Shown one piece after another: positions 57,101-64,000 of a DNA stretch of 64,000 nucleotides. The stretch covers positions 63,197,321 through 63,261,320 of the forward strand of contig NC_059075.1 of assembly GCF_020497125.1 (NCBI RefSeq). The letters run 5' to 3'. A model generated the notes under the pieces. It was given only the letters and a program-made list of their open reading frames with translations. It ran no database searches and had not been told where the DNA came from. Positions within the stretch are counted from its first letter, which is position 1. Every line of letters starts with the position of its first letter. Origin of the DNA: Mauremys mutica. Lineage: Eukaryota; Chordata; Testudines; Geoemydidae. Made by a program: the position numbers and the translations under genes.

Positions 57101-58899
57101 GCTGACAGAGGCTATTCAGCAGCGCTACACAGCAGCATGCTTTTGCATGACAGCAGAGATGGTTACCAGCCATATTGCACCATCTACCAATCCATAAATT
57201 GGTAAAAAGATGATCATGGCTACCAGTCGTTTTGCACCATTTGCTGCTGTCATAAGTGCCCCTGGCTGCTCTTAGCCAGGGGCGCAAAAGCCAAATTTGG
57301 GAATGACTCCCAGAGTCAATCCCTCCTTTTTGGTATCTAAAAATAGAATCAGTCCTGCCTAGAATATGGGCAAGTGTACTAGAGAACCACTGTATCAGAG
57401 AGCACAGCTGCTCTGTGTCAGATCCTGCAGAAATTATGAGCTGTATGCTATTCACAGGGGGTGCTCCTGCAACAACCCCACCTGTTGATTCCATTCTTCC
57501 CCCAGCCTTCCTGGGCTACCGTAGCATTGTGCCATTCTATGGCTAGCAGATCATCTACCAATGTAACCAGTTTAATATCTCTGGATAAATCACAGTTTTA
57601 TGAGCACTTTCATCCAAGTATTACTACATTGTGATGACTACTAGGTTGAGTAGAGACTAGCATAACAGACTCATCCACCAAAAGCACTTACACTTCAGGA
57701 AAATTGTGGTGTTGCTGAAGAGAACCTTTTCAAAATGAAAAAACTTCTTCCCCTGCAAAGACAAACAAGTAAAGAGACGATGAAGACAATTGGATAGCAT
57801 TAGATCATTTAATTAAGTAAACACTGCTTTCTTTCACCCAGAATTTCAAGCACAATAGTTAAGAGAACCCAAACTCTTGCAAGAACTTGCCTAACTGATT
57901 TAGTATTTATGATTCTTACACCTCCAATTCCAACATATCCAGCCACACCTACAAAGGAGCTCTTGCAAAGGTGTTTTATTTAAATCAGACTTTGCTTCTT
58001 TGTGATCTATAAAAAGGGTCTAGGTTTTGTTTTTTCAAAAGGAGTTTTAGCCCTAAAACTAACAGGAGCTGTGATCCTCTCTAATTTTGCGGGAAGACCT
58101 CAAGGATTTCTCAGAGGATATGAACTGTTAGTTTTCACAACTTGGCTGACAGTGGAGAAAAGCTGATTCTTTAACAGAGATGTCCTTTCACCAAGAGCTT
58201 TTAATCACTAATGTTAAACAGGTATAAAACACAGTTTAGCAGTCTGATAAGAAAACCTTCCTCTTCTCAAATGCAGTTTCCATTTTCTAGACTCTTTTGA
58301 GGTCATTTCACTAGCACCAAAGGCATCGGAGTGTCTTCCGGGCTATACAAATGCAAAACAGGAGGGGCCAAAAAATAAATCAATCTAAGTTTTCGGCCCT
58401 TCTACACAACTCGAAAGAAAAAGGGGCCCAACAAGCCCAACTCTGTTCCCTTTTGAAGGTCACCTTTAGGTCTAGGAACACGTTACTGAGCAAAGACAAT
58501 GGCAAGACTCTCACGCCCCAGGAAAAAACCCAACAGTGCAGCGAGCAAACGAGCAGACAGCCCCGCGCAAGCCCACTGCCACCCTGGCGGCGCTTCGCCG
58601 GGACACCCCCAGCGACACCTCCGCCCCTCCCTGCGCCGGGGCCCGCAGCCACCTCCCGCCCGCCCGGGGATAGGGCGGGGCAACGTCCCGTCCCTCCCGG
58701 GCTCCGCTTCCCGGATCTGCCCTTCCCCCGGGATCCGGGATGGAGCGACCCCCCGGCCCGCTCTCACCATAGGCACCGGCAGCCGCCACCTGGAGAGCTG
58801 GGCGGCGCCGGCCGGGCCTGGGCCCGGGAGCAGGAGCAGCAGCAGGGCCGCCACCGGCACCAAGCGGAGTCGCCGCCACCAGCGCGGCGGAGCAGCCAT
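30078..58899 (-). CDS. TMEM87A: TMEM87A, seven-pass GOLD-domain Golgi protein (complete, 20 coding exons)
   Basis: Twenty exons join in frame to 570 codons (human about 555). Residues 1-32 are a hydrophobic signal peptide. Residues about 35-238 form the luminal GOLD-type domain, with N-glycosylation sequons NTT, NVT, NCS, NAT and NHT. From about residue 241 seven membrane helices follow (first [20 protein letters not shown]), ending near 483 with [11 protein letters not shown]. An acidic cytosolic tail ends in [12 protein letters not shown]87A acts in Golgi/endosome-to-TGN trafficking and has been linked to cation or mechanically activated currents. Intron 12 is a U12-type AT-AC intron. Exons 4 and 12 are the most divergent from human. 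The gene is head-to-head with GANC, whose start is 1.8 kb away. Confidence 0.95.
30903..31836. mobile_element. Outer hAT element, host of a nested insertion
   Basis: Left end CAGTGGTGCACAAACTTTTC and right end AATTTGAGGATCACTG, flanked by perfect 8-bp target duplications TTCTAGAA (30895-30902 and 31837-31844). The right part (31500-31790) is purine-rich GAGCTGG repeats shared with the hAT at 18658. A second element interrupts it at 30957. In TMEM87A intron 19. Confidence 0.9.
30957..31478. mobile_element. Nested foldback hAT element
   Basis: 522 bp beginning CAGGGGTTCCCAAACTT and ending AAGTTTGGGAACCCCTG, flanked by perfect 8-bp target duplications CATTAATG (30949-30956 and 31479-31486). The arms are long inverted repeats of about 180 bp, including GCGGCTTGTTCAGGGTAAGC and its complement, so the element folds on itself. 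Several CCAATGGGAGCTG modules lie inside. Open frames here are by-products of the palindrome. Confidence 0.9.
32306..32336 (-). CDS. TMEM87A: TMEM87A coding exon 19
   Basis: Residues 547-557 ([11 protein letters not shown]), 31 bases. Acceptor CTGCAG, donor GTCAGT. Confidence 0.92.
32337..34001 (-). other. TMEM87A intron 18, nothing recognised
   Basis: About 1.7 kb, AT-rich. No repeat, RNA or exon is recognised. Confidence 0.5.
34002..34057 (-). CDS. TMEM87A: TMEM87A coding exon 18
   Basis: Residues 529-546 ([18 protein letters not shown]) plus two bases. The acceptor is TAGCAG, a NAGNAG pair, so the first Gln may be included or skipped; the human protein includes it. Donor GTGAGT. Confidence 0.92.
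34058..36893 (-). other. TMEM87A introns 17 and 16 around exon 17
   Basis: Near 35600-35720 the text (GTTAAAGCGCTCCAGGG, CACACACTTTAGAAATCACT) resembles part of a turtle MITE without clear ends. The rest is unrecognised. Confidence 0.4.
35312..35373 (-). CDS. TMEM87A: TMEM87A coding exon 17
   Basis: Residues 508-528 ([20 protein letters not shown] then A). Acceptor TTGCAG, donor GTGAGT. Confidence 0.92.
36894..36964 (-). CDS. TMEM87A: TMEM87A coding exon 16
   Basis: Residues 484-507 ([20 protein letters not shown] and following). Acidic cytosolic tail. Donor GTAATG. Confidence 0.93.
36965..37416 (-). other. TMEM87A intron 15, nothing recognised
   Basis: About 450 bases; I see no repeat or RNA. 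Confidence 0.5.
37417..37520 (-). CDS. TMEM87A: TMEM87A coding exon 15
   Basis: Residues 450-483 ([20 protein letters not shown] and following, ending PSANNQ) plus two bases: last helix. Acceptor TGACAG; donor GTTTAA is unusually weak. Confidence 0.93.
37835..37893 (-). CDS. TMEM87A: TMEM87A coding exon 14
   Basis: Residues 430-449 ([20 protein letters not shown]). Acceptor CTTCAG, donor GTGAGT. Confidence 0.93.
38382..38558. repeat. Inverted dimer of repeat family R1 (copy 1)
   Basis: Starts GTATCAGAGGGGTAGCTGTG, runs into the R1 unit, then turns back on itself near 38480-38500, the second half being the reverse complement of most of the first and ending GCTGCTTT. Flanked by 12-bp direct repeats TAGTCACCTCAA (38370-38381, 38559-38570). 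In TMEM87A intron 13. Confidence 0.85.
38571..39921 (-). other. TMEM87A intron 13, remainder
   Basis: No exon, RNA gene or clear repeat recognised. Confidence 0.45.
39922..40030 (-). CDS. TMEM87A: TMEM87A coding exon 13 (U12 acceptor)
   Basis: Residues 394-429 ([20 protein letters not shown] and following, ending ILAVA) plus one base. Preceded by branch-site word TTTCCTTGAC and acceptor AC at 40031-40032. Donor GTGAGC. Confidence 0.93.
40031..41916 (-). other. U12-type AT-AC intron 12 of TMEM87A
   Basis: Donor ATATCCTTT directly after exon 12 is an exact match to the U12 AT-AC 5' splice site. Near the 3' end TTTCCTTGAC matches the U12 branch site, about 10-11 bases before the terminal AC. 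Joining exons here restores the conserved WIFISLTQ. The intron is 1.9 kb; no repeat is obvious inside. Confidence 0.88.
41917..41988 (-). CDS. TMEM87A: TMEM87A coding exon 12 (U12 donor)
   Basis: Residues 370-393, [20 protein letters not shown] then IILW, a membrane helix. Sequence differs much from human [18 protein letters not shown], but the Asp and the final Trp keep their spacing to the next exon IFISL. Acceptor TTTCAG; the downstream donor is ATATCCTTT, the U12 AT-AC consensus. 72 bases, in frame on both sides. Confidence 0.78.
42455..42616 (+). mobile_element. Turtle tRNA-derived SINE (polIII/Cry type)
   Basis: A box TAGCTCAGTGG (42467-42477) and B box GAGTTCAATCC (42510-42520), identical to the copy at 10869. 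The 3' end CTGAGGTCCCTTCCAACCCT and ATCTATGATTCT is the CR1-type tail. In TMEM87A intron 11, opposite to the gene. Confidence 0.92.
42827..42920 (-). CDS. TMEM87A: TMEM87A coding exon 11
   Basis: Residues 338-369 ([20 protein letters not shown] and following, ending VLRVTG). Donor GTCAGT at 42826. Confidence 0.93.
43479..43583. mobile_element. 105-bp hAT MITE
   Basis: Ends CAGGGCTTTGGAGC and GCTCTAAAGCCCTG, inverted, with perfect 8-bp target duplications CATTTTAG (43471-43478 and 43584-43591). The interior is GAGCTGGAGCAG repeats. In TMEM87A intron 10. Confidence 0.92.
44391..44490 (-). CDS. TMEM87A: TMEM87A coding exon 10
   Basis: Residues 305-337 ([20 protein letters not shown] and following, ending LGYGIV) plus two bases. 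Acceptor TTGGTAG, donor GTGAGT. Confidence 0.95.
45020..45985. mobile_element. hAT element with internal C-rich minisatellite
   Basis: Ends CAGGGGTCCCAAAC and GTTTGAGACCCCTG, inverted. Target duplications CTCTACGT (45012-45019) and CTCTATGT (45986-45993), one mismatch. Contains a CCAATGGGAGCTG module and a tandem array. In TMEM87A intron 9. The 220-codon minus frame here is low-complexity and not a gene. Confidence 0.88.
45347..45800. repeat. C-rich minisatellite inside the hAT element
   Basis: Irregular tandem array built from CCCTGCCCTGAGCCCCCTGC and CACCCCTCCTGCACCCC blocks, about 15-35 bases per unit with many variants. Confidence 0.85.
46480..46690 (-). mobile_element. CR1 LINE 3'-end fragment
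   Basis: AGAGTCATAGAAATGTAGGG, CTGGAAGGAACCTCAAAG and TTATCTAGTCC are the reverse complement of CR1 3' ends, followed by CAGGGATCCCACAACCTCCC. So a short 5'-truncated CR1 on the minus strand. Confidence 0.75.
46725..46895. repeat. MIR-like ancient SINE fragment
   Basis: TTATACCCTTTTTACAGATGG, TTTCCAGAGGTCATCCAGAG and GGAACAGAATCC in MIR order. Confidence 0.55.
47006..47250. mobile_element. MITE close to the exon 9 donor
   Basis: Ends GGGTATGACTACACTACAATC and GATTGCAATGTAGATATACCC, imperfect inverted repeats of about 21 bp, as in the turtle TATGTCTACAC families. It includes a perfect 30-bp palindrome at 47055-47084. Its right end lies 28 bases from the exon 9 donor of TMEM87A. Confidence 0.7.
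47279..47462 (-). CDS. TMEM87A: TMEM87A coding exon 9
   Basis: Residues 244-304 ([20 protein letters not shown] and following, ending [10 protein letters not shown]) plus one base: helices 1 and 2. Acceptor ATAATAG, donor GTATGT. Confidence 0.95.
47585..47680. repeat. Long hairpin, 36-bp arms
   Basis: Arms 47585-47620 and 47645-47680 are inverted copies with about two or three mismatches (core CTACTGTGGAAAGTTT), separated by a 24-base GTTTGTTCGTTTG-type loop. In TMEM87A intron 8. Confidence 0.85.
47681..49522 (-). other. TMEM87A intron 8, remainder
   Basis: No exon, RNA gene or clear mobile element seen. Confidence 0.45.
49523..49584 (-). CDS. TMEM87A: TMEM87A coding exon 8
   Basis: Residues 223-243 ([20 protein letters not shown] then I). 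End of the GOLD domain and start of helix 1. Donor GTAAGT. Confidence 0.93.
49710..49893. mobile_element. MITE with TA target, Tc1/pogo-like
   Basis: Ends TACACCTCTACCCCGATATAA and TTATATCAGGGTAGAGGTGTA, inverted with one mismatch, and TA at both tips, as for Tc1/mariner or Tigger-type insertions. GATATAACG words repeat inside. In TMEM87A intron 7. Confidence 0.8.
50306..50529. repeat. Inverted dimer of repeat family R1 (copy 2)
   Basis: Starts GTATCAGAGGGGTAGCC and proceeds to TCGGATGCATGTGCATG; from 50441 the reverse complement runs back to GACTCTTTGCCG. The arms of nearly 90 bp are almost identical. Flanked by 12-bp direct repeats CTCAGAACTGAA (50294-50305, 50530-50541). In TMEM87A intron 7. 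Confidence 0.88.
50811..50961 (-). CDS. TMEM87A: TMEM87A coding exon 7
   Basis: Residues 173-222 ([20 protein letters not shown] and following) plus one base. Longer than human here because of an insert around [15 protein letters not shown]. Donor GTAAGC. Confidence 0.9.
50962..52008 (-). other. TMEM87A intron 6, nothing recognised
   Basis: About 1 kb, AT-rich, no repeat or RNA recognised. Confidence 0.5.
52009..52062 (-). CDS. TMEM87A: TMEM87A coding exon 6
   Basis: Residues 155-172 ([18 protein letters not shown]). The acceptor is read as TTTAAG at 52063; a second AG two bases on would break the frame. Donor GTAAGT. Confidence 0.8.
52173..52226 (-). CDS. TMEM87A: TMEM87A coding exon 5
   Basis: Residues 137-154 ([18 protein letters not shown]). 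Acceptor CTAAAG, donor GTAATT. Confidence 0.82.
52937..53163. mobile_element. MITE with AGGGTAT...TCTACACTGCAAT ends
   Basis: Left end AGGGTATATGTCTACACTGC and right end TTGCAAAGTAGGCATACCCTT are inverted; inner words GTCAGCTGACTTATGC and GAGTCAGCTGACACAG are inverted too. A common turtle DNA-transposon derivative. In TMEM87A intron 4. Confidence 0.75.
53164..54354 (-). other. TMEM87A intron 4, remainder
   Basis: Nothing recognised beyond short frames without support. Confidence 0.45.
54355..54471 (-). CDS. TMEM87A: TMEM87A coding exon 4 (divergent)
   Basis: Residues 98-136, 39 codons, starting [20 protein letters not shown] and ending [11 protein letters not shown]. Only the end (NCSELFK) and the W-S-G-x-Y stretch match human; the human helix AEEVELYLEKLKEK is not kept. 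Acceptor CTGACAG, donor GTATGA. Frame and length agree with human. Confidence 0.8.
54472..55759 (-). other. TMEM87A intron 3, upstream of the hAT
   Basis: AT-rich, no clear element. Confidence 0.45.
55760..56152. mobile_element. hAT element
   Basis: Ends CGGGGTGGCCAACC and TTGGCCACCCCTG, inverted, with target duplications CACTAAGC (55752-55759) and TACTAAGC (56153-56160), one mismatch. Interior GAGCCGCATGTGGCTC. Its right end is about 60 bases from exon 3 of TMEM87A. Confidence 0.85.
56213..56310 (-). CDS. TMEM87A: TMEM87A coding exon 3
   Basis: Residues 65-97 ([20 protein letters not shown] and following, ending NEVSNFG). Acceptor TGTGTAG, donor GTAAGA. Matches human TWYLKSADCYNEIYNF. Confidence 0.9.
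56682..57545. mobile_element. Turtle interspersed repeat, probable DNA transposon
   Basis: Starts GGGTACGTCTACACTACGGG, continues with ACCGGTTTTG, GTTGCACTGTGGGTAGC and GGTTGAGATCCCAGTGCC, wording I recognise from an abundant turtle repeat. The right end is uncertain. The short frames inside are not supported as genes. In TMEM87A intron 2. Confidence 0.6.
57692..57752 (-). CDS. TMEM87A: TMEM87A coding exon 2
   Basis: Residues 45-64 ([20 protein letters not shown]) plus one base. Acceptor TTTGCAG, donor GTAAGT. Confidence 0.9.
57753..58560 (-). other. TMEM87A intron 1, nothing recognised
   Basis: AT-rich until it enters the CpG island; no element seen. Confidence 0.45.
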
Positions 58900-59000
58900 C
58901 CTGCAGCAGGGAGCGAGCGCGCGCGCGGAGCTGGGCTGTGTCACTGCCGCCAGCGTCGGGGAGGGGAACGGGGGAGGAGCTTCTCCCCACGTACTATTCA
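58560..59000. promoter_or_regulatory. CpG island, TMEM87A promoter and exon 1
   Basis: Dense CpG across exon 1 and about 100 bases upstream. Large frames on both strands here are by-products of GC richness. Confidence 0.8.
58768..58899 (-). CDS. TMEM87A: TMEM87A coding exon 1
   Basis: Residues 1-44: [20 protein letters not shown], a leucine run and [15 protein letters not shown]. Start ATG with A at -3 and G at +4. Donor GTGAGA. Lies in a CpG island. Confidence 0.9.
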
Positions 59001-59177
59001 TGCGTCATCGCAACCTTGCGGGGCAGAGAGATGACGTCACTCTTGGAGCCGGTTGTGGTGTTGTGCGGAGGTGACATCATCTTGCTGCATCATCCTGGTG
59101 ATGTCGTGACAGAACTTCACCTCGTTGTATTGTGACATGAGGCCATCACAGTGCTATCCTTACACCAAAACGTCATC
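59001..59177. promoter_or_regulatory. Cluster of CRE/ATF-like sites
   Basis: A perfect CRE TGACGTCA (59032-59039), with TGCGTCAT (59001-59008), TGACATCA (59072-59079), TGACATGA (59133-59140) and ACGTCATC (59170-59177). They lie upstream of TMEM87A in the gap shared with GANC. Binding by CREB/ATF proteins is inferred from the motif only. Confidence 0.55.
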
Positions 59178-60515
59178 AGTTTGTATTGGGCCCGTCCCAC
59201 CATGATACTGGAGTTACTATATCACAGCAGGTGTCTAAATTGTTACAGACATACATGCTGACAGGTATTTTGAATAAATTATCCAAATAATTGAAAATGG
59301 CATGATTATATAGTGTTTTTTGACATAAAACATGCAGACATTTAAAATGATGTGTGTAGAATTTTTACACACAGAAATTCCCTAGAAGTAAATCTTATAA
59401 TGCTGCATCCAATGCTGATACACACATTTTATCAGGACAATAATGCACAGCAGATTGTGAGTTTTCAACTGATACCCCACAATGTATGTCTTGTACAAAA
59501 TTTATAGTTTTGTAAAAAGGGTGAACATTGTGCCATAGACAGTCACTTTAATTTAATTGTGGCACATGATGAGGCAATGCAAAAGTTAGTCTAACTACAT
59601 AAACTAAAAATAGGTTGTGCAGGTTTTATCATCATACTTTTCCAGCCATTGAAGCCTTTTTCAGATTGTATGGGGGCATAGCATTGACACATTTATTTAC
59701 TTTTATTAGATTTCACTAAACAGTGCCTGGCTTCCTACTTTACAAAGAACAAAGCTTAATAATAAGTTAAAATATGAAATCTCCATAGGCAGGTCCATTT
59801 ACAGAAAATGGTCTCCAAAAGAGTAAGGATTGCAGTTTTAGTTGTCTTACAGTGAGGAGATGAAGTCTAACTTTAGATCCCATTATGAGGCTTTTGACTA
59901 CATCAGAAACGGTCATAGGAGTCAGTCAAACCATTAAAAGGTGGGAGAAATTTGCTAATCACCACCACATTTTCAAAGTCTAAACCTGATCCAGGGAACT
60001 GAGTCCAACCCAGGTCAGTGATGACCAAACTTGTTACACTCTGAAAGAGGTTTTGTGGCTTATATGAAATGAGTTGTTGGTAGGGACACAGTCCATTTCC
60101 TAGTGAACAAGTGACCACATTATAAGAACTACCACCAAATATGGGACTCACTGGTAATCACAGTAGAGATACTAATAACTGGATGATCATGTGAACTGAA
60201 TTCCCATCAGACTGTAAAGGAGGGGCCTCTAGGGCAGGCAGGAAAAGTTTGCCTCTAGTGTAATTGCTCTATAAATAAATTGTGGGTTTGCTCAGAGGAT
60301 TGTCAGCTGCAAGTCTGGTGATGCTGCCAGCACTTAAATAAAAAAATGCCGTCTTGTAGATGTTTGCCAGCTGTTTGTTTTCCAAATACCTTCTCCATAC
60401 CCACCCTGATAGCAATTCTCTGGGCACCACACTAATAAACATGTCACGCCATATTGTCATTTGCAGTTAATCTTTACAAGCAAACGGCATTCCGACCAAC
60501 TGCTGACTAAAGAAG
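59178..60515. other. Gap between TMEM87A and GANC
   Basis: No exon or mobile element recognised in this AT-rich stretch. Confidence 0.45.
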
Positions 60516-60593
60516 AACTCAATTTCCCAGAATCCTTTCAGAGACGGTGGAGTCAAAGGTTGTCATTGGCTGAAGGCTTCCCTCTGTGATTGG
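60516..60593 (+). promoter_or_regulatory. Probable GANC promoter elements
   Basis: AATTTCCCAGAATCC (60521-60535) resembles the ZNF143/THAP11 promoter site, whose core is TTCCCAGAATGC. Two inverted CCAAT boxes, ATTGG at 60565-60569 and 60589-60593, follow 24 bases apart, as for NF-Y. They lie 90-170 bases upstream of the GANC start. The motif match is visible; function is inferred. Confidence 0.5.
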
Positions 60594-60683
60594 TACTGCA
60601 GGATCAGTAGTGAAGGTGAGGAGACATTTACCGACAGACATAGATCAAGTCAAAGCACTGTAGTACAAAAAACACTGAGTTTA

Positions 60684-60712
60684 ATGGAACCAGCTAAGGA
60701 AGAAGAAAGCAG
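60684..60712 (+). CDS. GANC: GANC, neutral alpha-glucosidase C, first coding exon (partial gene)
   Basis: ATG opens MEPAKEEES plus two bases, followed by donor GTAAAA at 60713. Human GANC begins MEAAVKEEISLEDEAV, so the similarity is short but in the right place: the plus strand, head-to-head with TMEM87A, as in human. GANC is a glycoside hydrolase family 31 alpha-glucosidase of about 900 residues. No further exon is seen to 64000, so the gene continues beyond the right edge. The 5' UTR start is not determined. Support rests on synteny, a nine-residue match and a splice donor. Confidence 0.65.
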
Positions 60713-63700
60713 GTAAAACACAAATAATTGTGCGATTGCTACCTACACATCTGAGCTAACAGGATAGTGCTTGGCTGGGGAGGAAGGGGAGAGAAAGGAA
60801 AGAGTGTGCTAGAAGAAAAAGTGCCTCATTTTCAATTTTACTTTGCAAACTTAATGGCTGTCATCATTTGAGGACATCGTTTCTTTAACATACAATAAGA
60901 AAAGTTATGGATCAAATATTTACAAAATAATATTGATAAGGCACTGAAAATAGCAGGCAAACATTAGCAAACAATGTAAGGAGAAATAACTTGACACTCA
61001 GATTTGTAAAAGCCTACCTTTTTCCATGTTGATGTCTAAATATATTGAATATGTATAAAGTATGTTTGGTAACTAAATTGGTCCACTTTCATGGAATTGA
61101 CACACAGAATGGTACAGCCCTTGTCCCAGTAGTTTACAATCCAATTTTATAGGATACCCCATTTCATCACATTACAAAGAATGAGAAGTGGATGGGATGG
61201 AAAAGGTCAAGGGTGACAGCAATCAGATTGTGCAGTTATTCAGTTTAGGCATGTGCATCTTTAGGTGCTTAATTTTAAGAGTTGGGTTATTGTCAAACTT
61301 TTGAGTGCTTAACTTTGGAACCTAAAGAACGTTCTTTTAACATGGGTATTTTGTATGTAATTTCCTAAGTTTTTTTGTTTTGTTTTGTTTTTTTTAAAAA
61401 GGAAAAAGGTAAAAACAAATTTTGTTATGTGCAGCTATGTAGTGAGGCAGACTGGCCTCCCTCTAGTCCCGAGAGGGAGGAACCCTTACATCAGGGGTTC
61501 TCAAAGTGGAGGTCAAGGGGTCACAAGGTTACTCTGTGGGGGGTCTCAAGCTATCATCTTCTGCCCCCAAAGCCCGCTTTGCTGCCAGCATTTATAATAG
61601 CATTTAATATAAAAATTATATATTTAATTTATATGGGGGAGTCAGATTCAGAGGCTTGCTGTATGAAAGGGGTCACCAATACAAAAGTTTGAGAACCACT
61701 ACCTTACACTTTTCCTGGTGGGCACAGCTAACCCAACCCAACCCCACCTCCCTTACAGGAAGTGCAGGGGTGAGGCAGGACGTATAAGAGTAGGGCCCTG
61801 CAGCTCAGTTACAGGCAGATATCCTTACTAGAGTGCTGAACCCTCAGTAAGGTCCAGGACCAGCCACACAGTAAACCGGCACCCTGCAGTCCCAGGAGAT
61901 GGAAGGCACTGAGGAGATACCAGAGGAAGGGCTGTGAGCCAGAGTCTGGCGGCGACAGAGCAGCGTTAGCAGAAATGGGTGGGAAGTAGCACAGGGAAAC
62001 CAGACCTGGGTACAGTTGTGCTGTCAGGACATGATGCAGCAATTTTATGTTCCCTTGCTGACACCATGGTGGGATCATGGGCCATGGCTAGGGCACTGGG
62101 CTGAACCTGGTGGAGCAGGATGCACACAGGTCTCCCTACCCCCTGTTGCTGGCCCCCATGTGAGGCTTGCTGCATCCTCACCTTAGACCAGGAGGCCTGT
62201 CCCAGACTGTTGTTGATTTCTTCCACCAGGAGACCAAGGACTATAGATTTGCTTACTCATGCCCAGACTCTTGTTGCTTGTCCCAGCCAGGAGGCTGTGG
62301 GCCATACTCAGCCTGCACACAGGAGGCCTGAGCCCTATTCCATCCAGGCGCCCGGGCTACCAGCTGTTAGGCTGAGTGCTGGGTCCTCCATTGGAGATTG
62401 GAAATACAGAGTGGGCAGTGCTGCAACCACAAGTCAGGCCTCCCCGACAACATGCAGCTGACCTACTGACTCCTCCACACACGGCCCGAAGGGAGCACCC
62501 TGACCCGAGAGGAAGGAACCCTTGCAAGCTGGAAGAATCTTTCCCTCATGCATCACCATCAGGGTTTGAACCAGAACAAATTAGTATAGACTTCTACCAC
62601 TTGAGCTAAAGAAATAAGGGCTAGACTATCAAAGGGGACTTAGATGTTCCAGCTCCTAGGGCTCTGCCTCCCAATGGAATTTACAGGGCCAGGCCCGGCT
62701 TAGGTGTCCATGCCTTCTGTGGGGACAGTTAGACACCTAAGAAAGGGATTTACAGAAGCCAGCAAGGAGTCACCGAAGCTATCCAGCAGTAACACACAGA
62801 GGAAAGCAGTGGGGCTAAGACCCATGTCCATAAAGGGACTTAAGCATCAACCTCCCACAGATCTAGGCCTTTGGTACCCAACTAACAGGGCAGAGGAAGG
62901 AGCCTACTGCCACTGAGGATTCACAGCTGCGAGCCTTCTCCTGGAGATAGGCACAGAAGCCCTTTCTCGGGGCAGGGGAGAGGACGGGGGATGGACAGAG
63001 ACCAACCCTCACCCAGTTATAGCCAACAGGTCACTCTCCTGAGATATAGGAAACTTGGATTCAAGTCTGTGCTCTAAAACAGGCAGAGGGAGGATTCAAA
63101 CCTGGGTCTTCTACATCCTAGATGACTGCTCTAACCACAGGGTATACAAACACACCTACTAGCCTGAAAAATTCCTGACCTGCTCATCTCTCATTTGTGG
63201 GGTTATGAGTGCTCTGAGCATGCCTACAGGATCTGGCTCCACAGGGAGATAAGTGGGGAAAGTCTAGTTTGAGAAACCTGCTGGGGTTTAGGCATGAGCT
63301 AGGGTGCTGAGCAGCTCTGCTGTGTCAGGACACAGACAGTTTTGTGTGTGCCCACCAGCAGAAGTTTAGGCCCCTGCAGGTTTAGGTGGCAGCTGCTTGG
63401 TGGTCAATGGTGCCTAAATTTTGGATTTAGGCACCCAAATAAGCAGTTACATCCCTGAATCCCTTTGTGAATCTAGTCCTACAATAGCTGGCAGCAGAAG
63501 ATGACTTCTTGGCAGGAAGGAAATGACCTGCCAGGCCTGGAAGTGTTTGGAAGGAGAGCAGCTAGGGTGGGGGAAGATGGACTGTTGGGGCCATTTCCTG
63601 AGTCTGCAGGGGGTGTGAATGGGGGAATCCCAGGCCAAGCTCTTCCCCCACACCCCTACTACAGCTGCTGTAGCAGCTTCTGGAGATTTAATTCCCAGTA

Positions 63701-64000
63701 CAGTATGTGCAGCCCCCGCTGCTTTGGTGGTGGTATGAGCCTGACACTTCAGAATGTTTGTGTTATTTTGACATACTGCCAGAATTTTCCCTGAGGAATG
63801 AGAGCGAGAGAAGAGAAATGGTGATTTTCTAAACTTTATATCTCAGCAAAGCCTGAATATTTAATGGCTGTCATGCCGCATCAGACCATGGGGGGCGGGA
63901 GGCCTTGCCCCCTCTCAGAGACTACAGCCCTTCACCTTCTGGGAGGCAAGGCCTAGCAGCTTAAGTCAGTTGTCCAGGGCCATAGTCTCAGATACTAGCA
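60713..64000 (+). other. GANC intron 1, left part
   Basis: Holds a 210-bp hAT at 61492 and, from about 62610 to 63480, text with repeated words such as TTAGGCACC and GACACCTAAG that looks repeat-derived. No GANC exon 2 sequence was recognised. Confidence 0.5.
61492..61701. mobile_element. 210-bp hAT MITE
   Basis: Ends CAGGGGTTCTCAAA and TTTGAGAACCACTA, inverted, the Charlie-like hAT terminus. Target duplications CCTTACAT (61484-61491) and CCTTACAC (61702-61709), one mismatch. Confidence 0.88.

Noticed and set aside
56894..57494. Frames of 103 (+) and 138 (-) codons
   Set aside because: Within a common turtle repeat; no recognisable transposase or protein motif.
58351..59074. Large frames of 90-227 codons on both strands
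   Set aside because: Overlap the TMEM87A CpG island and exon 1; only the minus frame with the MAAPPRWW signal peptide is real.
1..64000. CRISPR arrays, bacterial operons, rRNA genes
   Set aside because: The window is vertebrate intron-exon DNA; no regularly spaced direct repeats with unique spacers and no rRNA sequence were seen.

Overview
This window is nuclear DNA from a vertebrate, most likely a turtle. The pointers are tRNA-derived SINEs of the turtle polIII/Cry type with CR1-like 3' ends, CR1 LINEs, old MIR-like CORE-SINEs and many short hAT-type elements with 8-bp target duplications. Three genes lie in the order VPS39 (minus), TMEM87A (minus), GANC (plus). This is the gene order I recall for human 15q15.1, so the block looks syntenic across amniotes.

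Layout. 1-16881: 5' half of VPS39, 13 coding exons (420 codons); the rest lies beyond the left edge. About 16480-17480: CpG-island promoter of VPS39. 17.5-29.3 kb: intergenic, filled with repeats, including a young Ty3/gypsy retrotransposon (18786-23395) inserted in an older hAT element, a 1.1-kb DNA transposon and a deleted CR1. 30078-58899: complete TMEM87A, 20 coding exons, 570 codons, every splice junction in frame. About 58560-59180: its CpG island and a cluster of CRE-like sites. 60684-60712: probable first coding exon of GANC, with CCAAT boxes and a ZNF143-like site upstream; the remaining 3.3 kb is its first intron.

Roles. VPS39 is a HOPS tethering subunit for late endosome/lysosome fusion. 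TMEM87A is a Golgi/endosomal seven-pass GOLD-domain protein. GANC is a GH31 alpha-glucosidase. They are neighbours by synteny, not an operon.

The most notable items are a U12-type AT-AC intron in TMEM87A, a hAT element nested in another hAT with both 8-bp target duplications intact, the young gypsy element with a tRNA-Ser primer site, and two inverted-dimer repeats each flanked by 12-bp target duplications. No previously undescribed gene system was found. Exons were called by reading splice sites and by recalled similarity to human proteins; no database search was run.
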